Shown here: positions 27,576 to 36,661 of the stretch, piece by piece | Layout: each line of letters opens with the position of its first letter | Position numbering within the stretch: position 1 is the stretch's first letter | Assembly (NCBI GenBank): GCA_020524525.2 | Contig: CP129018.1 | Location: 248,001-312,000 of the forward strand | Origin: Bacillus tianshenii | Lineage (GTDB): Bacteria; Bacillota; Bacilli; Bacillales; Bacillaceae_N | DNA length: 64,000 nt | Reading direction: 5' to 3' | The notes under the pieces: generated by a model | Seen by the model: only the letters and a program-made list of their open reading frames with translations | Database searches by the model: none | What the model was told of the DNA's origin: nothing | Translations under genes and position numbers: made by a program

Positions 27576-28397
27576 TTATGCAAATAAAACTACAAGTCCA
27601 CCGACGACGAAACAGTAGATGGAAAAGATAATTAAGTTTCCTTTTGCCATGACGTTCATGAACCATTTTAATGAGAAGTAGGAAGCGACAAGTGAGCCGA
27701 TAAATGCTAATGCATAAGGAATAAGCATGTTCTTAAAGTTCGGGTCAGCGAGAATGTCTTCGATGGCTAGGATAATTCCTCCTAAGCTAACTGGAATATA
27801 AAGTAAGAATGAGAAGCGAAGAGCTGTTTCTTGCTTCATTCCAAGTGCCATGGCACCTACAATAGTAGCTCCTGAACGGCTAATGCCGGGGATAAGAGCG
27901 ATTGCTTGTGACAAACCAACGATAAGCGCATCTCGGAACCTAAGCTGTCCATCACCTTTCGAGCCGCGCAGGTTACGAATAAGATATAATGCGATACCTG
28001 TAACAAGGAGCATGGCCCCGATCATACGCACACTTTCATCGAAAATGTCTTCAATTAAGTCCCCATATAATACGCCGATTACTCCTGCAGGAATGGTAGC
28101 GATAATTAAGTAAATAATAAACTGGAAATCGCCTTTTGCTTGATTATCACGTGTTTTCATATAGGATAGACCATTCATAGTAAGTCGGAGTAAATCACTG
28201 CGATAAATAATTAAGACGGCAACAAGTGATGCGAAATTCACTAATAATTCGAAACTAAAGCCAGGTAAATCGATTCCTAAGTAATGTTGTGCAAGTCCAA
28301 GGTGACCACTTGAAGAAATCGGAATCGGCTCAGTGAAGCCTTGAAAAACGCCTAAGAATAGATATTTAAGTAATACATACAGTTTTTCTAAATCCAT
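27576..28397 (-). CDS. uppP: Undecaprenyl-diphosphatase UppP (BacA family)
   Basis: An integral membrane phosphatase that recycles undecaprenyl pyrophosphate for cell-wall synthesis and contributes to bacitracin resistance. 273 residues with about seven or eight membrane segments. Active-site motifs are [14 protein letters not shown] near residue 20 and [10 protein letters not shown] near residue 170. The more common family form is GxTEFLPISSTGH, so this belongs to the [10 protein letters not shown] variant subgroup. GGGGGATC lies before the ATG. Confidence 0.93.
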   Translation of the reverse strand: MDLEKLYVLLKYLFLGVFQGFTEPIPISSSGHLGLAQHYLGIDLPGFSFELLVNFASLVAVLIIYRSDLLRLTMNGLSYMKTRDNQAKGDFQFIIYLIIATIPAGVIGVLYGDLIEDIFDESVRMIGAMLLVTGIALYLIRNLRGSKGDGQLRFRDALIVGLSQAIALIPGISRSGATIVGAMALGMKQETALRFSFLLYIPVSLGGIILAIEDILADPNFKNMLIPYALAFIGSLVASYFSLKWFMNVMAKGNLIIFSIYCFVVGGLVVLFA

Positions 28398-28681
28398 TCA
28401 GATCCCCCGTCCACAAAATGTGTTCGTTTTTCTATTATTTTCATAGCTAAATCCTGTTTCATTAAACACTACAATTTTTCGTTTGTAAAGAGAATTTAGG
28501 AGCGTCATCCCGTGAGCTTTTTTTCACCCCCTCTATCTATTAGAAGGGACAAGTAGAAGAAATATGACATATATTTTGAATTTATGCTTTATTTTAGTGA
28601 TGCATGAAGGTAGTTAATTGATACTTGTACTTATGAAGAATGTTGTTCGGGGTAAGATAAATTCAAAAGGAGGTTTTGAAG

Positions 28682-28861
28682 ATGGGACAACAAAGACAAT
28701 TTAATCCTGGTGACAAGGCTCCAAACAATGGAATGTACGTGGAAATCGGTGAAACTGGCAGCATGGTTAAGAACCCTCAGCAAATTCATTTAAGCGCTGG
28801 AGACAGGTTTCCTGAGACAGCAAATCATAATCGAAAATGGACATATAAGCGTAAGCCATAA
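28682..28861 (+). CDS. yjzC: YjzC family protein
   Basis: A 59-residue soluble protein matching YjzC in length and in its Gly/Pro/Asn-rich pattern (FNPGDKAPNNGMYVEIGE, then LSAGDRFPETANHNRKW). AAGGAGG is nine bases before this ATG; the in-frame TTG at 28676 is too close. In B. subtilis yjzC also follows argF. Function unknown. Confidence 0.9.
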   Translation: MGQQRQFNPGDKAPNNGMYVEIGETGSMVKNPQQIHLSAGDRFPETANHNRKWTYKRKP

Positions 28862-28866
28862 ATTAC

Positions 28867-28897
28867 ATGCCTCCCAATTGCGGGAGGCTGTTTTTTT
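28867..28897 (+). terminator. yjzC terminator
   Basis: GCCTCCC and GGGAGGC stem with a six-base loop, then T7 after TG. Confidence 0.88.
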
Positions 28898-29010
28898 ATG
28901 TTTGTTGTAAGGGTAAAGGTAAGTATATTCATTGCATCGAAACGAATTGATTGCCATAATTTATTCTGGATCAACAAATGAAGGGAGATTTTTTTGTGGG
29001 AGGTTGGGAG

Positions 29011-29634
29011 ATGAATGAGAGAGAAGAGAGGAATTCTTTCCCGGAGAAACCATGGTTAACAATTTGGACAATGCCGAGGATAACCCTTCGGCGTATTTTT
29101 AATAGCAATCCAACAAAGGGGCTTATCCCGCTTGCGGCTTTAGTTGGAATCGGAAGTATACTAGGTCAGGCTTCAGGGCGGGAGATGACGCTGTCAACCT
29201 TATTAGCGCTGGCTTTGTTTTTTGGACCAGTTGTTGGAGTTGTGCTGATGTATGGCGGAAGTTGGTTTACATATTTAACTGGGAAATGGCTTCATGGACA
29301 AGCCACTCAACAAGAATTGAGGGCTGCATATGCGTGGACAAGTCTGCCGAATATTGCTGCCATTCCAATTGCTTTAACAGAGATAAGTATATTTGGGACT
29401 GGTGGTCTTGTAGAAGTAAATATCATGCAGAACGCATTGTATCTGCCTTTTTTATTGTTAGAAATGGTGTTGTTGATATGGGGAATTGTTTTATATGTCA
29501 TTGGAATTAGTGAAGCGCAACAATTTTCAATTGGAAAAGCGTTGCTTAATATTTTTATTGCTTTTTTTGTGTTGTTACTTGGGCTTTTCATTCTGCTTTT
29601 TCTTCTTTTTCCGCTTTTTCAAATGTTTTTCTAA
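29011..29634 (+). CDS. Yip1-domain integral membrane protein
   Basis: A 207-residue protein with five predicted membrane segments and a Yip1-like core (PWLTIWTMPRITLRRIF at the N-terminus, then WLHGQATQQELRAAYAW between helices). GGAGG is seven bases before the ATG at 29011; the longer frame from 28978 has no ribosome site. The role of such proteins in Firmicutes is unclear. It is separated from clpB by its CtsR-controlled promoter region. Confidence 0.78.
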   Translation: MNEREERNSFPEKPWLTIWTMPRITLRRIFNSNPTKGLIPLAALVGIGSILGQASGREMTLSTLLALALFFGPVVGVVLMYGGSWFTYLTGKWLHGQATQQELRAAYAWTSLPNIAAIPIALTEISIFGTGGLVEVNIMQNALYLPFLLLEMVLLIWGIVLYVIGISEAQQFSIGKALLNIFIAFFVLLLGLFILLFLLFPLFQMFF

Positions 29635-29707
29635 ATGAAAGGGGAACGTTGCTTTCTTTATTGAACTCATTATGATTGAAAAAATGTTGAAAATCGATCA
29701 TAATAAT

Positions 29708-29724
29708 AGTCAAAGAAGGTCAAA
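29708..29724 (+). promoter_or_regulatory. CtsR operator before clpB
   Basis: AGTCAAAGAAGGTCAAA matches the CtsR heptad direct repeat RGTCAAA-N3-RGTCAAA at every fixed position, 34 bp before the clpB start. Confidence 0.88.
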
Positions 29725-29757
29725 AAATATTTGCTCATAAGAGGGAGTGAATGTGGG

Positions 29758-32361
29758 ATGGATATGAATCGTTTTACGCAAAAGTCTCAAGAAGCTGTAA
29801 TGGATGCCCAGTCACTTGCGGTCAAACATAATCACCAGCAAGTTGATGTTGACCATCTGTTTGCAGCACTTCTTCGTCAAGAAGGAGGACTTACAGAACG
29901 TTTATTAAAGCACGCGAACCGCTCAAGCGAACAGTGGATTGAGCGGGTTGAACAAGAGATACAGCGAAAACCTCAAGTTTCAGGTTCTGGTGCAGAAGCA
30001 GGAAAGGTCTATGTGACCCAGCGCTTGCAGCAATTATTTGTACGGGCTGAAGAGGAAGCGAAGAACCTTCAAGATGATTACATTTCTGTTGAGCATTTAT
30101 TATTAGCGATGACTGCGGAAACAACAGGTGTTGGGAAACTATTCAAAGATGAACGTCTATCACATAGTGAGCTATTAGAAGTTGTTTCGAAGGTAAGAGG
30201 AGGACAGCGTGTGACGTCGCAAAATCCAGAAGTAACATACGAAGCACTTGAGAAGTATGGCCGCGACTTAGTTGCAGAGGCTCGTTCAGGGAAGATGGAC
30301 CCTGTTATTGGGCGTGACAGTGAAATTCGTCGGGTCATTCGGATTTTATCTCGAAAAACAAAAAATAATCCTGTCCTAATTGGTGACCCCGGTGTCGGAA
30401 AGACGGCGATTGTTGAAGGGCTTGCCCAGCGTATCGTTCGCCGCGATGTGCCAGAAGGATTGAAAGATAAAACAATTTTTGCACTTGATATGAGCGCCCT
30501 TGTTGCAGGAGCAAAGTTTCGTGGTGAATTTGAAGAGCGTTTAAAAGCAGTTCTACATGAAGTGAAGAAAAGTGAAGGCCGCATTCTACTTTTCATTGAT
30601 GAGTTACACACAATTGTTGGAGCAGGCAAAACAGAGGGTGCAATGGATGCTGGGAATATGCTTAAACCAATGCTTGCCCGCGGTGAATTGCATTGTATTG
30701 GAGCAACGACTCTTGATGAGCATCGAAAGTATATCGAGAAAGACACAGCACTTGAACGCAGGTTCCAAAAGGTTACCGTAAATGAACCGACTGTGGAAGA
30801 CTCCATTTCCATTTTGCGCGGTTTAAAGGAGCGGTTTGAAATTCATCATGGTGTGAATATTCATGACCAAGCACTTGTATCGGCAGCTGTGTTATCAGAC
30901 CGTTATATTTCAGAGCGTTTTCTGCCGGATAAAGCAATTGATTTAGTTGACGAAGCGTGTGCAGTCATTCGTACGGAAATTGACTCAATGCCAAGTGAAT
31001 TAGACGAAGTGATGCGCCGCATTATGCAGCTTGAAATTGAAGAAGCGGCCTTAAAGAAAGAAACGGATGAAGCCAGCAAGAAGCGACTTGAAACATTACG
31101 CAAAGAATTAGCGGACCATAAGGAAAAAGCGAATTTGATGAAAGCTCGTTGGGAAGATGAAAAGAAAGGGATTGAACGCGTCCAAGAGCTGCGTGAAACG
31201 TTGGAGAAAGCACGTAGAGACCTAGAAGAAGCAGAAGGAAATTATGACTTAGAGAAAGCTGCAGAGCTGCGTCACGGCAAAATTCCACAGCTTCAAAAGG
31301 AATTAAAGGAAGCAGAAGAACTGCATGAGTCGGAACAAGACCAGGAAGGCAGGCTTTTACGTGAGGAAGTAACAGAGGAAGAAATTGCTGAAATTGTTGC
31401 AAGATGGACTGGCATTCCAGTTGCTAAGCTTGTGGAAGGTGAACGAGAAAAACTGTTACGTTTGGAAGAAATTCTTCATGAGCGGGTGATTGGTCAAGAG
31501 GAGGCTGTTCAGCTCGTCGCAGATGCTGTTATTCGAGCTCGAGCAGGCATCAAGGACCCAAACCGCCCAATCGGTTCTTTCTTGTTTCTTGGGCCGACAG
31601 GGGTCGGAAAAACAGAGCTTGCAAAAACGTTAGCAGCTTCACTATTTGATAGCGAAGAACAAATGGTACGAATTGATATGAGTGAATATAGGGAAAAGCA
31701 TGCTGTCAGTCGACTTATTGGTGCTCCTCCAGGCTATGTAGGTTATGAAGAAGGTGGTCAGCTCACAGAAACAGTAAGACGTAAGCCATACTCTGTTGTG
31801 TTACTTGATGAAATTGAAAAAGCGCATCCAGAAGTATTTAATATTTTATTGCAGGCGCTTGATGATGGCCGAATTACAGATTCAAAAGGTCATGTGATTG
31901 ATTTTAAAAATACCGTTATCATTATGACGTCGAATATTGGTTCGCAAAACTTGTTAGATGGTTTGAATGAAAGTGGAGAGATTACAGAAAGTGCTCGGGA
32001 TGCAGTTTTTAGCCAATTACGAGCTCATTTCCGCCCGGAGTTTTTAAATCGAGTAGATGACACTATTTTATTCAAGCCGTTAACGAAGCAGGAACTTAAA
32101 GGTATTGTGGATAAGCTGACACAAGACTTACAGCATCGTTTAAGTGACCGCCAAATGACACTCAGCCTTACAGAAGAGGCAAAAGTGTTGCTTGCTGAAG
32201 AAGGGTTCGATCCTGTATATGGCGCTCGTCCGCTAAAGCGATATATTCAGCGTAAGCTCGAAACACAAATTGCCCGCCGAATTATTGCTGGTGAAATTAT
32301 CGAGGGCTCCCATATAACCGTGGATGTTGAAGGTGATGAAATTACTTATCAAGTATCATAG
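29758..32361 (+). CDS. clpB: ATP-dependent disaggregase ClpB
   Basis: A hexameric AAA+ chaperone that resolubilises aggregated proteins with DnaK. About 867 residues: Clp N-domain repeats (1-145), NBD1 with GDPGVGKT near 205 and IDELHTIVG, the long coiled-coil M domain (about 405-520), and NBD2 with GPTGVGKTE near 605 and arginine-finger region. The ATG at 29758 follows GAGGGAG; ATG at 29764 is also possible. There is no IGF/L-type ClpP loop prediction made here. B. subtilis lacks ClpB, whereas several other Bacillaceae carry it. CtsR control is indicated by the adjacent operator. Confidence 0.96.
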   Translation: MDMNRFTQKSQEAVMDAQSLAVKHNHQQVDVDHLFAALLRQEGGLTERLLKHANRSSEQWIERVEQEIQRKPQVSGSGAEAGKVYVTQRLQQLFVRAEEEAKNLQDDYISVEHLLLAMTAETTGVGKLFKDERLSHSELLEVVSKVRGGQRVTSQNPEVTYEALEKYGRDLVAEARSGKMDPVIGRDSEIRRVIRILSRKTKNNPVLIGDPGVGKTAIVEGLAQRIVRRDVPEGLKDKTIFALDMSALVAGAKFRGEFEERLKAVLHEVKKSEGRILLFIDELHTIVGAGKTEGAMDAGNMLKPMLARGELHCIGATTLDEHRKYIEKDTALERRFQKVTVNEPTVEDSISILRGLKERFEIHHGVNIHDQALVSAAVLSDRYISERFLPDKAIDLVDEACAVIRTEIDSMPSELDEVMRRIMQLEIEEAALKKETDEASKKRLETLRKELADHKEKANLMKARWEDEKKGIERVQELRETLEKARRDLEEAEGNYDLEKAAELRHGKIPQLQKELKEAEELHESEQDQEGRLLREEVTEEEIAEIVARWTGIPVAKLVEGEREKLLRLEEILHERVIGQEEAVQLVADAVIRARAGIKDPNRPIGSFLFLGPTGVGKTELAKTLAASLFDSEEQMVRIDMSEYREKHAVSRLIGAPPGYVGYEEGGQLTETVRRKPYSVVLLDEIEKAHPEVFNILLQALDDGRITDSKGHVIDFKNTVIIMTSNIGSQNLLDGLNESGEITESARDAVFSQLRAHFRPEFLNRVDDTILFKPLTKQELKGIVDKLTQDLQHRLSDRQMTLSLTEEAKVLLAEEGFDPVYGARPLKRYIQRKLETQIARRIIAGEIIEGSHITVDVEGDEITYQVS

Positions 32362-32369
32362 TGGTATAG

Positions 32370-32402
32370 AACGTTCCGATGCTTACGGAACGTTTTTCTT
32401 TT
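32370..32402 (+). terminator. clpB terminator
   Basis: AACGTTCCG and CGGAACGTT stem with a seven-base loop, followed by a T-rich run. Confidence 0.88.
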
Positions 32403-32476
32403 TTACTGAAAAATACTTCAATAACAGTTTTTTTCATCATATAATTAAAGGAGGTCGACTATTGAAAGCCAACCTC

Positions 32477-32770
32477 TTAGTGTCCGCCGCCACTTCCTGC
32501 AACGAATGTCATAACAATAGCTCCGATGGCAAGCAGTAGTAAAATAACATTTACAAGTTTCTTTCCTGAATCCTTCTGACCTAGCTGTTTAAAAATAAAT
32601 AGAAGGCTCACTGCAATTGCTCCGAAAATTAGCCCGCCAATTTGATGTGAAACATGTTCACCACTAGCGACTGCAACGATAAACCACAATGCATATGAAG
32701 CAGCTATCCCTATTCCAAGCTTGGTGAGGAAAGGTTGGACTGGTAACTCCATTGTTTTGGAAGATTTCAT
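32477..32770 (-). CDS. Small three-helix membrane protein
   Basis: A 97-residue protein with three hydrophobic segments (about 13-35, 43-60 and 70-92) and the C-terminus GSGGGH. AAAGGAG precedes the ATG at 32770; the ATG at 32794 lacks one. It lies downstream of yjzD on the same strand. I do not recognise the family. Confidence 0.75.
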   Translation of the reverse strand: MKSSKTMELPVQPFLTKLGIGIAASYALWFIVAVASGEHVSHQIGGLIFGAIAVSLLFIFKQLGQKDSGKKLVNVILLLLAIGAIVMTFVAGSGGGH

Positions 32771-32801
32771 TTTTTTACTCCTTTCACTGTACAAGAATAA
32801 G

Positions 32802-32854
32802 AAAAGGCTGACTCAAGGAGCAAAAGAAATGCTAACAACCCCTGTGAGTCAACC
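32802..32854 (-). terminator. Hairpin after yjzD
   Basis: GGTTGACTCA pairs with TGAGTCAGCC across a roughly 29-base loop and is followed by TTTTCTT on the minus strand. The long loop makes it weaker than the other terminators. Confidence 0.5.
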
Positions 32855-32875
32855 TCTTGTAAGCGAGAAGAGGAT

Positions 32876-33049
32876 TTATGCCTCTTCTGAAAGCACGCCG
32901 TCGCCTACAACTGCAACGACTAACGTAAAGACAACAGCAGCTGTTGTTCCTACTACAATGTTAAAGTGGCCACCTTGCATGCTTGAAACAACATAAGTAA
33001 CCATTTGGCTCAATAAGAAAGACCAAAAGAAAGTCCAGAAATAACGCAT
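32876..33049 (-). CDS. yjzD: YjzD-type small membrane protein (DUF2929)
   Basis: A 57-residue protein found by reading the minus strand: it begins MRYFWTFFWSFLLSQMV and continues with a second hydrophobic segment (VVGTTAAVVFTLVVAVVG). Two membrane helices and this opening fit the YjzD/DUF2929 family. GAGGTGA lies before the ATG. In B. subtilis yjzD lies between yjzC and yjaU, matching the position here. Function unknown. Confidence 0.85.
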   Translation of the reverse strand: MRYFWTFFWSFLLSQMVTYVVSSMQGGHFNIVVGTTAAVVFTLVVAVVGDGVLSEEA

Positions 33050-33092
33050 TGTCTATTCACCTCGATTACCACACTTTTTAACCCAATCTTAC

Positions 33093-33106
33093 CACAAGCG
33101 CTTACA
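33093..33106. promoter_or_regulatory. Weak cre-like site
   Basis: On the minus strand TGTAAGCGCTTGTG, with the AAGCGCTT core of a CcpA site but three outer mismatches. It lies 44 bp upstream of yjzD. Confidence 0.4.
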
Positions 33107-33169
33107 AAATAGAATGAAAAATTTAGCTTCTTAAAAAAGGATAGATACATGCACTGAAAGAACATATAT

Positions 33170-33183
33170 TGTAAACGCTATCA
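33170..33183. promoter_or_regulatory. Consensus cre (CcpA) site
   Basis: TGTAAACGCTATCA satisfies every position of TGWNANCGNTNWCA. It lies in the 262-bp gap between yjzD and the divergent small gene at 33312, about 120-140 bp from either start. Confidence 0.6.
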
Positions 33184-33311
33184 AATGTTCTTATTCTTCT
33201 TTTTCTTTTTTAACGAATTAACATGAAGGTTGTATGGAGTTTATAATTTTTAGTGAAAATAGGATTAGAGTGTACGAGGAAAAAGTTTGAAGAGGGGAGA
33301 GAAAAGGTATA

Positions 33312-33446
33312 ATGAATGAAAAATGGGAGGAATTGAAAGCACTGCTTGAGCAAGAGGAGGAGAATTTAACAGATTACGGGAAGAAAACAATCGAATTATT
33401 GATGAAAGAGTTTGATTCTCCGTTTGATGCAGTTACAGATGTTTAA
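33312..33446 (+). CDS. Small acidic hypothetical protein (44 aa)
   Basis: A 44-residue open frame, MNEKWEELKALLEQEEENL and so on to DAVTDV, strongly helical and acidic with good codon usage. GGGGAGAGAAAAGG precedes the ATG. It lies upstream of yjaU on the same strand with an 85-bp gap. No family recognised. Confidence 0.55.
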   Translation: MNEKWEELKALLEQEEENLTDYGKKTIELLMKEFDSPFDAVTDV

Positions 33447-33531
33447 ATTAGGCAAACCCCCTTGCTTATTTATATTCCAAGCATACATTATAAGTATTAC
33501 TACTTTAAATGATTAAGGCGAGGGAGAAAAA

Positions 33532-34272
33532 ATGGATTTGAAAAAAGAGATCTTCTCTTTCGGAGGGCAATGGAATGTTGTCCATCTGCCGGAGAAACCA
33601 AATGGATTTGCTATTATGCTTATCGGGGATACAAATCATTATGTTGATGAGCAGACAAGTTTGTGGCTGCAAAACCCTGAGCGCCTACAGTTAATCAATC
33701 AACTCGTGCAGCAGGGTTATACAATTTTTTATTCTCATCTCTATGGAAGACACTGGGGAAGCGATAAGACTGTTGAATTTCTTAAGCAATTGTATGCTTA
33801 TATGATTCGTAAGGAAATATTAAATCCTCGAGTGCACCTTCTAGCTGAAGGGATGGGAGCACTTACCGCATTGAAAATGATGGAAAGGATACCAGAGTGG
33901 ATTCGAAGTGCAGCATTTCTAAGCCCGTGTATTGATTTGAAACAATATTTTTCTAGTGAAAAGAAAAATCGTGTTTTTTATAAAAAGCTTCAAAAGGAAC
34001 TTGCTGAAAGCTATGAAGTTCCCGAGGAAAAAGTAGCTTCACACATTATTGAGCCATTTTCAATTAAAGATTTCCACAATACGATTCCATTGAAAATATG
34101 GCATTCGACAAATCGAACAGCATACCCTGTGTTAGAGCATAGCCGACCATATGAAGCACACCGTGAAGTAATCAATGCACCTATTTCTCTGTCCATCCAC
34201 TTATTTGAAAAGCGATTCACTATCTATGATGCGATTGGCCGATTTTATCATATTCATGAAAAAAACCTATAG
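33532..34272 (+). CDS. yjaU: YjaU-type alpha/beta-hydrolase-like protein
   Basis: A 246-residue soluble protein with an alpha/beta-hydrolase layout. The elbow position reads LLAEGMGALTA, so the usual nucleophile Ser of GxSxG is replaced by Gly-Met (AEGMGA). This suggests it is catalytically inactive or uses a different residue. The name rests on position before yjaV-med-comZ, as in B. subtilis. AAGGCGAGGGAG precedes the ATG. Confidence 0.75.
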   Translation: MDLKKEIFSFGGQWNVVHLPEKPNGFAIMLIGDTNHYVDEQTSLWLQNPERLQLINQLVQQGYTIFYSHLYGRHWGSDKTVEFLKQLYAYMIRKEILNPRVHLLAEGMGALTALKMMERIPEWIRSAAFLSPCIDLKQYFSSEKKNRVFYKKLQKELAESYEVPEEKVASHIIEPFSIKDFHNTIPLKIWHSTNRTAYPVLEHSRPYEAHREVINAPISLSIHLFEKRFTIYDAIGRFYHIHEKNL

Positions 34273-34371
34273 CTTCCTTCTCACTATTGAGGAGGAAGTT
34301 TTATTTTTCTTGTTTGTTTCTCGGACTACTAAACACTATTCTTGCATATTGTACACAGGAGGAGGGGTAGT

Positions 34372-35082
34372 GTGGAAAAATTAGCCGTCATTCATCCGTT
34401 AAGCTATATTGGCTATGGAGTGTGTCGTTATTTCGTTGAAAAAGGAGTGGAAGTAAATGCTTACTTCACATCTTCTGAGCTTTCAGAACGAGAAGAGTGG
34501 ATGTTAATGGACTTTGAACGGAATGCTCTCTTTAGACGTGTCGAACAGGAGAGACAAGCTGAACAGCTACAAGGAAAATGTCTCATTTATTGTCTTGTTG
34601 ATAATCCAGCGAGTCATAATGATGTGCAAAAGTGGTGGAGTAAATGTGCAAAAGCTCGCTCGAAATTTATCTTATTATCAAGTTATGAAGTGTTTGGGGA
34701 TCATCAAAAGGTTGTTGATGAAGATACCCTACCTGAACCGACAAGTCAATTTGGTCAACAAATTCTTTCAATAGAAGAGGGTCTCCAATCGACAGAGGCA
34801 TTAGAGTGGTTAATTATTCGTATTCCCAAGCTTATTGGTGAGTGGAATGATGAGCAAATGCTAAGGGAATCAAATGATGCTTTATATATTTTAGATGCCG
34901 CCCAAGGGATAAAGGAAATTATGGATAAATCATATTCTAATGAAGTCGTTCACTTAACAAATAGTCAGTTTGAAAATCGGCGGGCACTTTCCTTGAAATA
35001 TACCTACTCACCAAACATCACAATAGACCAAGCCATAAAAAAACAAAAAGAACACATTAGAAAACAACAAAAACTTTTCTAA
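34372..35082 (+). CDS. yjaV: YjaV-type NAD-dependent epimerase-like protein, GTG start
   Basis: A 236-residue protein with an extended SDR/epimerase fold look (LAVIHPLSYIGYGVCRYFVEKG at the start, ILLSSYEVFGDH in the middle). The standard GxxGxxG nucleotide loop is degenerate (HPLSYIGYG), so binding of NAD is doubtful. GTG at 34372 follows AGGAGGAGG; the in-frame ATG at 34342 has no ribosome site. Located between yjaU and med as in B. subtilis. Confidence 0.75.
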   Translation: MEKLAVIHPLSYIGYGVCRYFVEKGVEVNAYFTSSELSEREEWMLMDFERNALFRRVEQERQAEQLQGKCLIYCLVDNPASHNDVQKWWSKCAKARSKFILLSSYEVFGDHQKVVDEDTLPEPTSQFGQQILSIEEGLQSTEALEWLIIRIPKLIGEWNDEQMLRESNDALYILDAAQGIKEIMDKSYSNEVVHLTNSQFENRRALSLKYTYSPNITIDQAIKKQKEHIRKQQKLF

Positions 35083-35198
35083 TAAATGCTTATTCTTTAA
35101 CAACTGAACCGTATTTTTCCTTTCCTTTATACTTTCAAAAAGGTAGAATACGATTAGACAAAGATCAGATGAGCATTGTTCGGTAAGGGGGAAGGGGA

Positions 35199-36164
35199 AT
35201 GAAAGCTGTACAATCTTTTCTTGCAATAATTCTTATTGTAACGACAGTTCTTATAACGGGTTGTTCGCAAGCGCAGATGAATATAGATGCTCCAAAGGTT
35301 GGGCTACTAGTGCCTGAAACAATCAATGATCCTGTATGGGGAAGTAAAGGGTATAAAGGGCTTCTAAAAATTCAATCCGACTTAGGAGCGGAAGTATTTT
35401 ATAAGGAAAATGTTGAAACAGTTGCGATGGCAGAAGAAGCGATTAAAGAATTTCAAGACAAAGGTGTCGAGCTTGTATTTGGGCATGGGAATGAATATGA
35501 GCCGATCTTTATGCAATTAGATAAGAAGTTTCCAGATCTTCATTTTGTATATTTTAATGGAACTGAAACATCTGATAACATTACAAGTGTCCAGTTCAAT
35601 GCCTATGCGATGGGCTTCTTTGGCGGAATGGTTGCAGGAAAGATGACGAAGAGTGACCGTGTTGGGGTAATTGCAGCCTATGGATGGCAGCCAGAAGTTA
35701 AAGGATTTCGAGATGGCGCAGAATATGAAAATAAAGATGTTAACGTTTCGATCCATTATACCGAGAATTGGGATGATAAAGAGAACGCATTAAAACATCT
35801 AGATGAAATGCTCGTTGATGGAGTGGATGTTTTCTATCCTGCTGGGGATTTATATAATATTCCGGTCATTAAGCGTGTGAAAGAAGAAGGCTTATATGCG
35901 ATTGGCTTTATTTCAGAGCAATCTGACCTTGGGGAAGCAACTGTACTGACAAGTACGGTACAGCATGTTAGTGATGTATATAAAATTCTTGCTGAAGATT
36001 ATATGAAAGGTGAATTAAAATCAGGTGTTGTAACTCTGGACTTCCAAGAAGACGCTATTTCGATGGGAAAATTTAGTCCTGAGGTACCTAAATCTTATAA
36101 AGCTGAATTGAAACAACAAATTGAAAAATATCGAGAAACCGGTAAGCTTCCAAATGAAAATTGA
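35199..36164 (+). CDS. med: BMP-family lipoprotein Med
   Basis: A 321-residue lipoprotein (lipobox LITGC, Cys22) of the basic-membrane-protein/PnrA family, normally binding nucleosides, with LLVPETINDPVWGSKGYKG and VEFVFGHGNEYE-like family segments. It is Med by position directly before comZ; in B. subtilis Med raises comK expression. It ends 130 bp before comZ. GGGGGAAGGGG precedes the ATG. The ligand is unknown. Confidence 0.85.
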   Translation: MKAVQSFLAIILIVTTVLITGCSQAQMNIDAPKVGLLVPETINDPVWGSKGYKGLLKIQSDLGAEVFYKENVETVAMAEEAIKEFQDKGVELVFGHGNEYEPIFMQLDKKFPDLHFVYFNGTETSDNITSVQFNAYAMGFFGGMVAGKMTKSDRVGVIAAYGWQPEVKGFRDGAEYENKDVNVSIHYTENWDDKENALKHLDEMLVDGVDVFYPAGDLYNIPVIKRVKEEGLYAIGFISEQSDLGEATVLTSTVQHVSDVYKILAEDYMKGELKSGVVTLDFQEDAISMGKFSPEVPKSYKAELKQQIEKYRETGKLPNEN

Positions 36165-36294
36165 AAAAAACTTGATTTTAAAAAAGAAGATTTAGTATTT
36201 TATAAGAGAAAGAAGTAGATAGCTGTTGATTAGAAAAATAATTGACAGTTGCGTATAATTATAAGAGTAAATAGGGGAATTTGAGGTGAAAATA

Positions 36295-36492
36295 ATGAAC
36301 CAACAAGATTTAAATATGAAGTTTATGCAAATTGCGATGAACCATTTACCAGAAGCAAAAGCGATGCTTGATCAAAAAGGGATCGAGGTAAATATGGAGA
36401 ATTTACAGCCAATGCTAGAGATGCTCATGAAAGTAATGACAGAAGCATATGAGCTTGGCAGAGAAGAAGCAATTCAAGAAAAAGAGGAATAA
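36295..36492 (+). CDS. comZ: ComG operon repressor ComZ
   Basis: A 65-residue helical protein matching ComZ (FMQIAMNHLPEAKAMLDQKG, then MTEAYELGREEA). In B. subtilis ComZ represses the comG operon and is cotranscribed with med. The ATG at 36295 follows GAGGTGA; the earlier GTG at 36286 is inside this ribosome site. Terminator follows. Confidence 0.9.
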   Translation: MNQQDLNMKFMQIAMNHLPEAKAMLDQKGIEVNMENLQPMLEMLMKVMTEAYELGREEAIQEKEE

Positions 36493-36501
36493 ATAGAGAA
36501 G

Positions 36502-36539
36502 AAGCAGAAAAGGAATAATGAACCCTTTTCTGCTTTTTT
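36502..36539 (+). terminator. comZ terminator
   Basis: AAGCAGAAAAGG pairs with CCTTTTCTGCTT and is followed by T6. Confidence 0.9.
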
Positions 36540-36582
36540 AATTATATAGGGGAAAAAGGATAGTAGGTGATGCATCAGTCGC

Positions 36583-36611
36583 TTGATTCAGAGTGATTTT
36601 TCATATAAAAT
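36583..36611 (+). promoter_or_regulatory. fabHF sigma-A promoter
   Basis: TTGATT, 17 bases, TAAAAT; predicted start near 36618. Confidence 0.65.
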
Positions 36612-36627
36612 TAGCACCAAGTCATAA
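36611..36627. promoter_or_regulatory. FapR-type operator before fabH
   Basis: TTAGCACCAAGTCATAA agrees with the FapR 17-mer (TTAGTACCAGRTACTAA) at about 13 positions. It begins at the end of the -10 element and spans the predicted start site, the expected place for malonyl-CoA-relieved repression. Confidence 0.65.
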
Positions 36628-36661
36628 TAATTGATCATAATTATAAAAAGGAGTTGCTGAC

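Noticed and set aside
28500-28526. Small terminator-like hairpin before yjzC, possibly from a short RNA
   Set aside because: The stem is short and bulged and no promoter was found for a separate RNA.
30078-30812. Long minus-strand frame inside clpB
   Set aside because: Antisense to the highly conserved NBD1 of ClpB; Ser/Arg-rich translation typical of a shadow frame.
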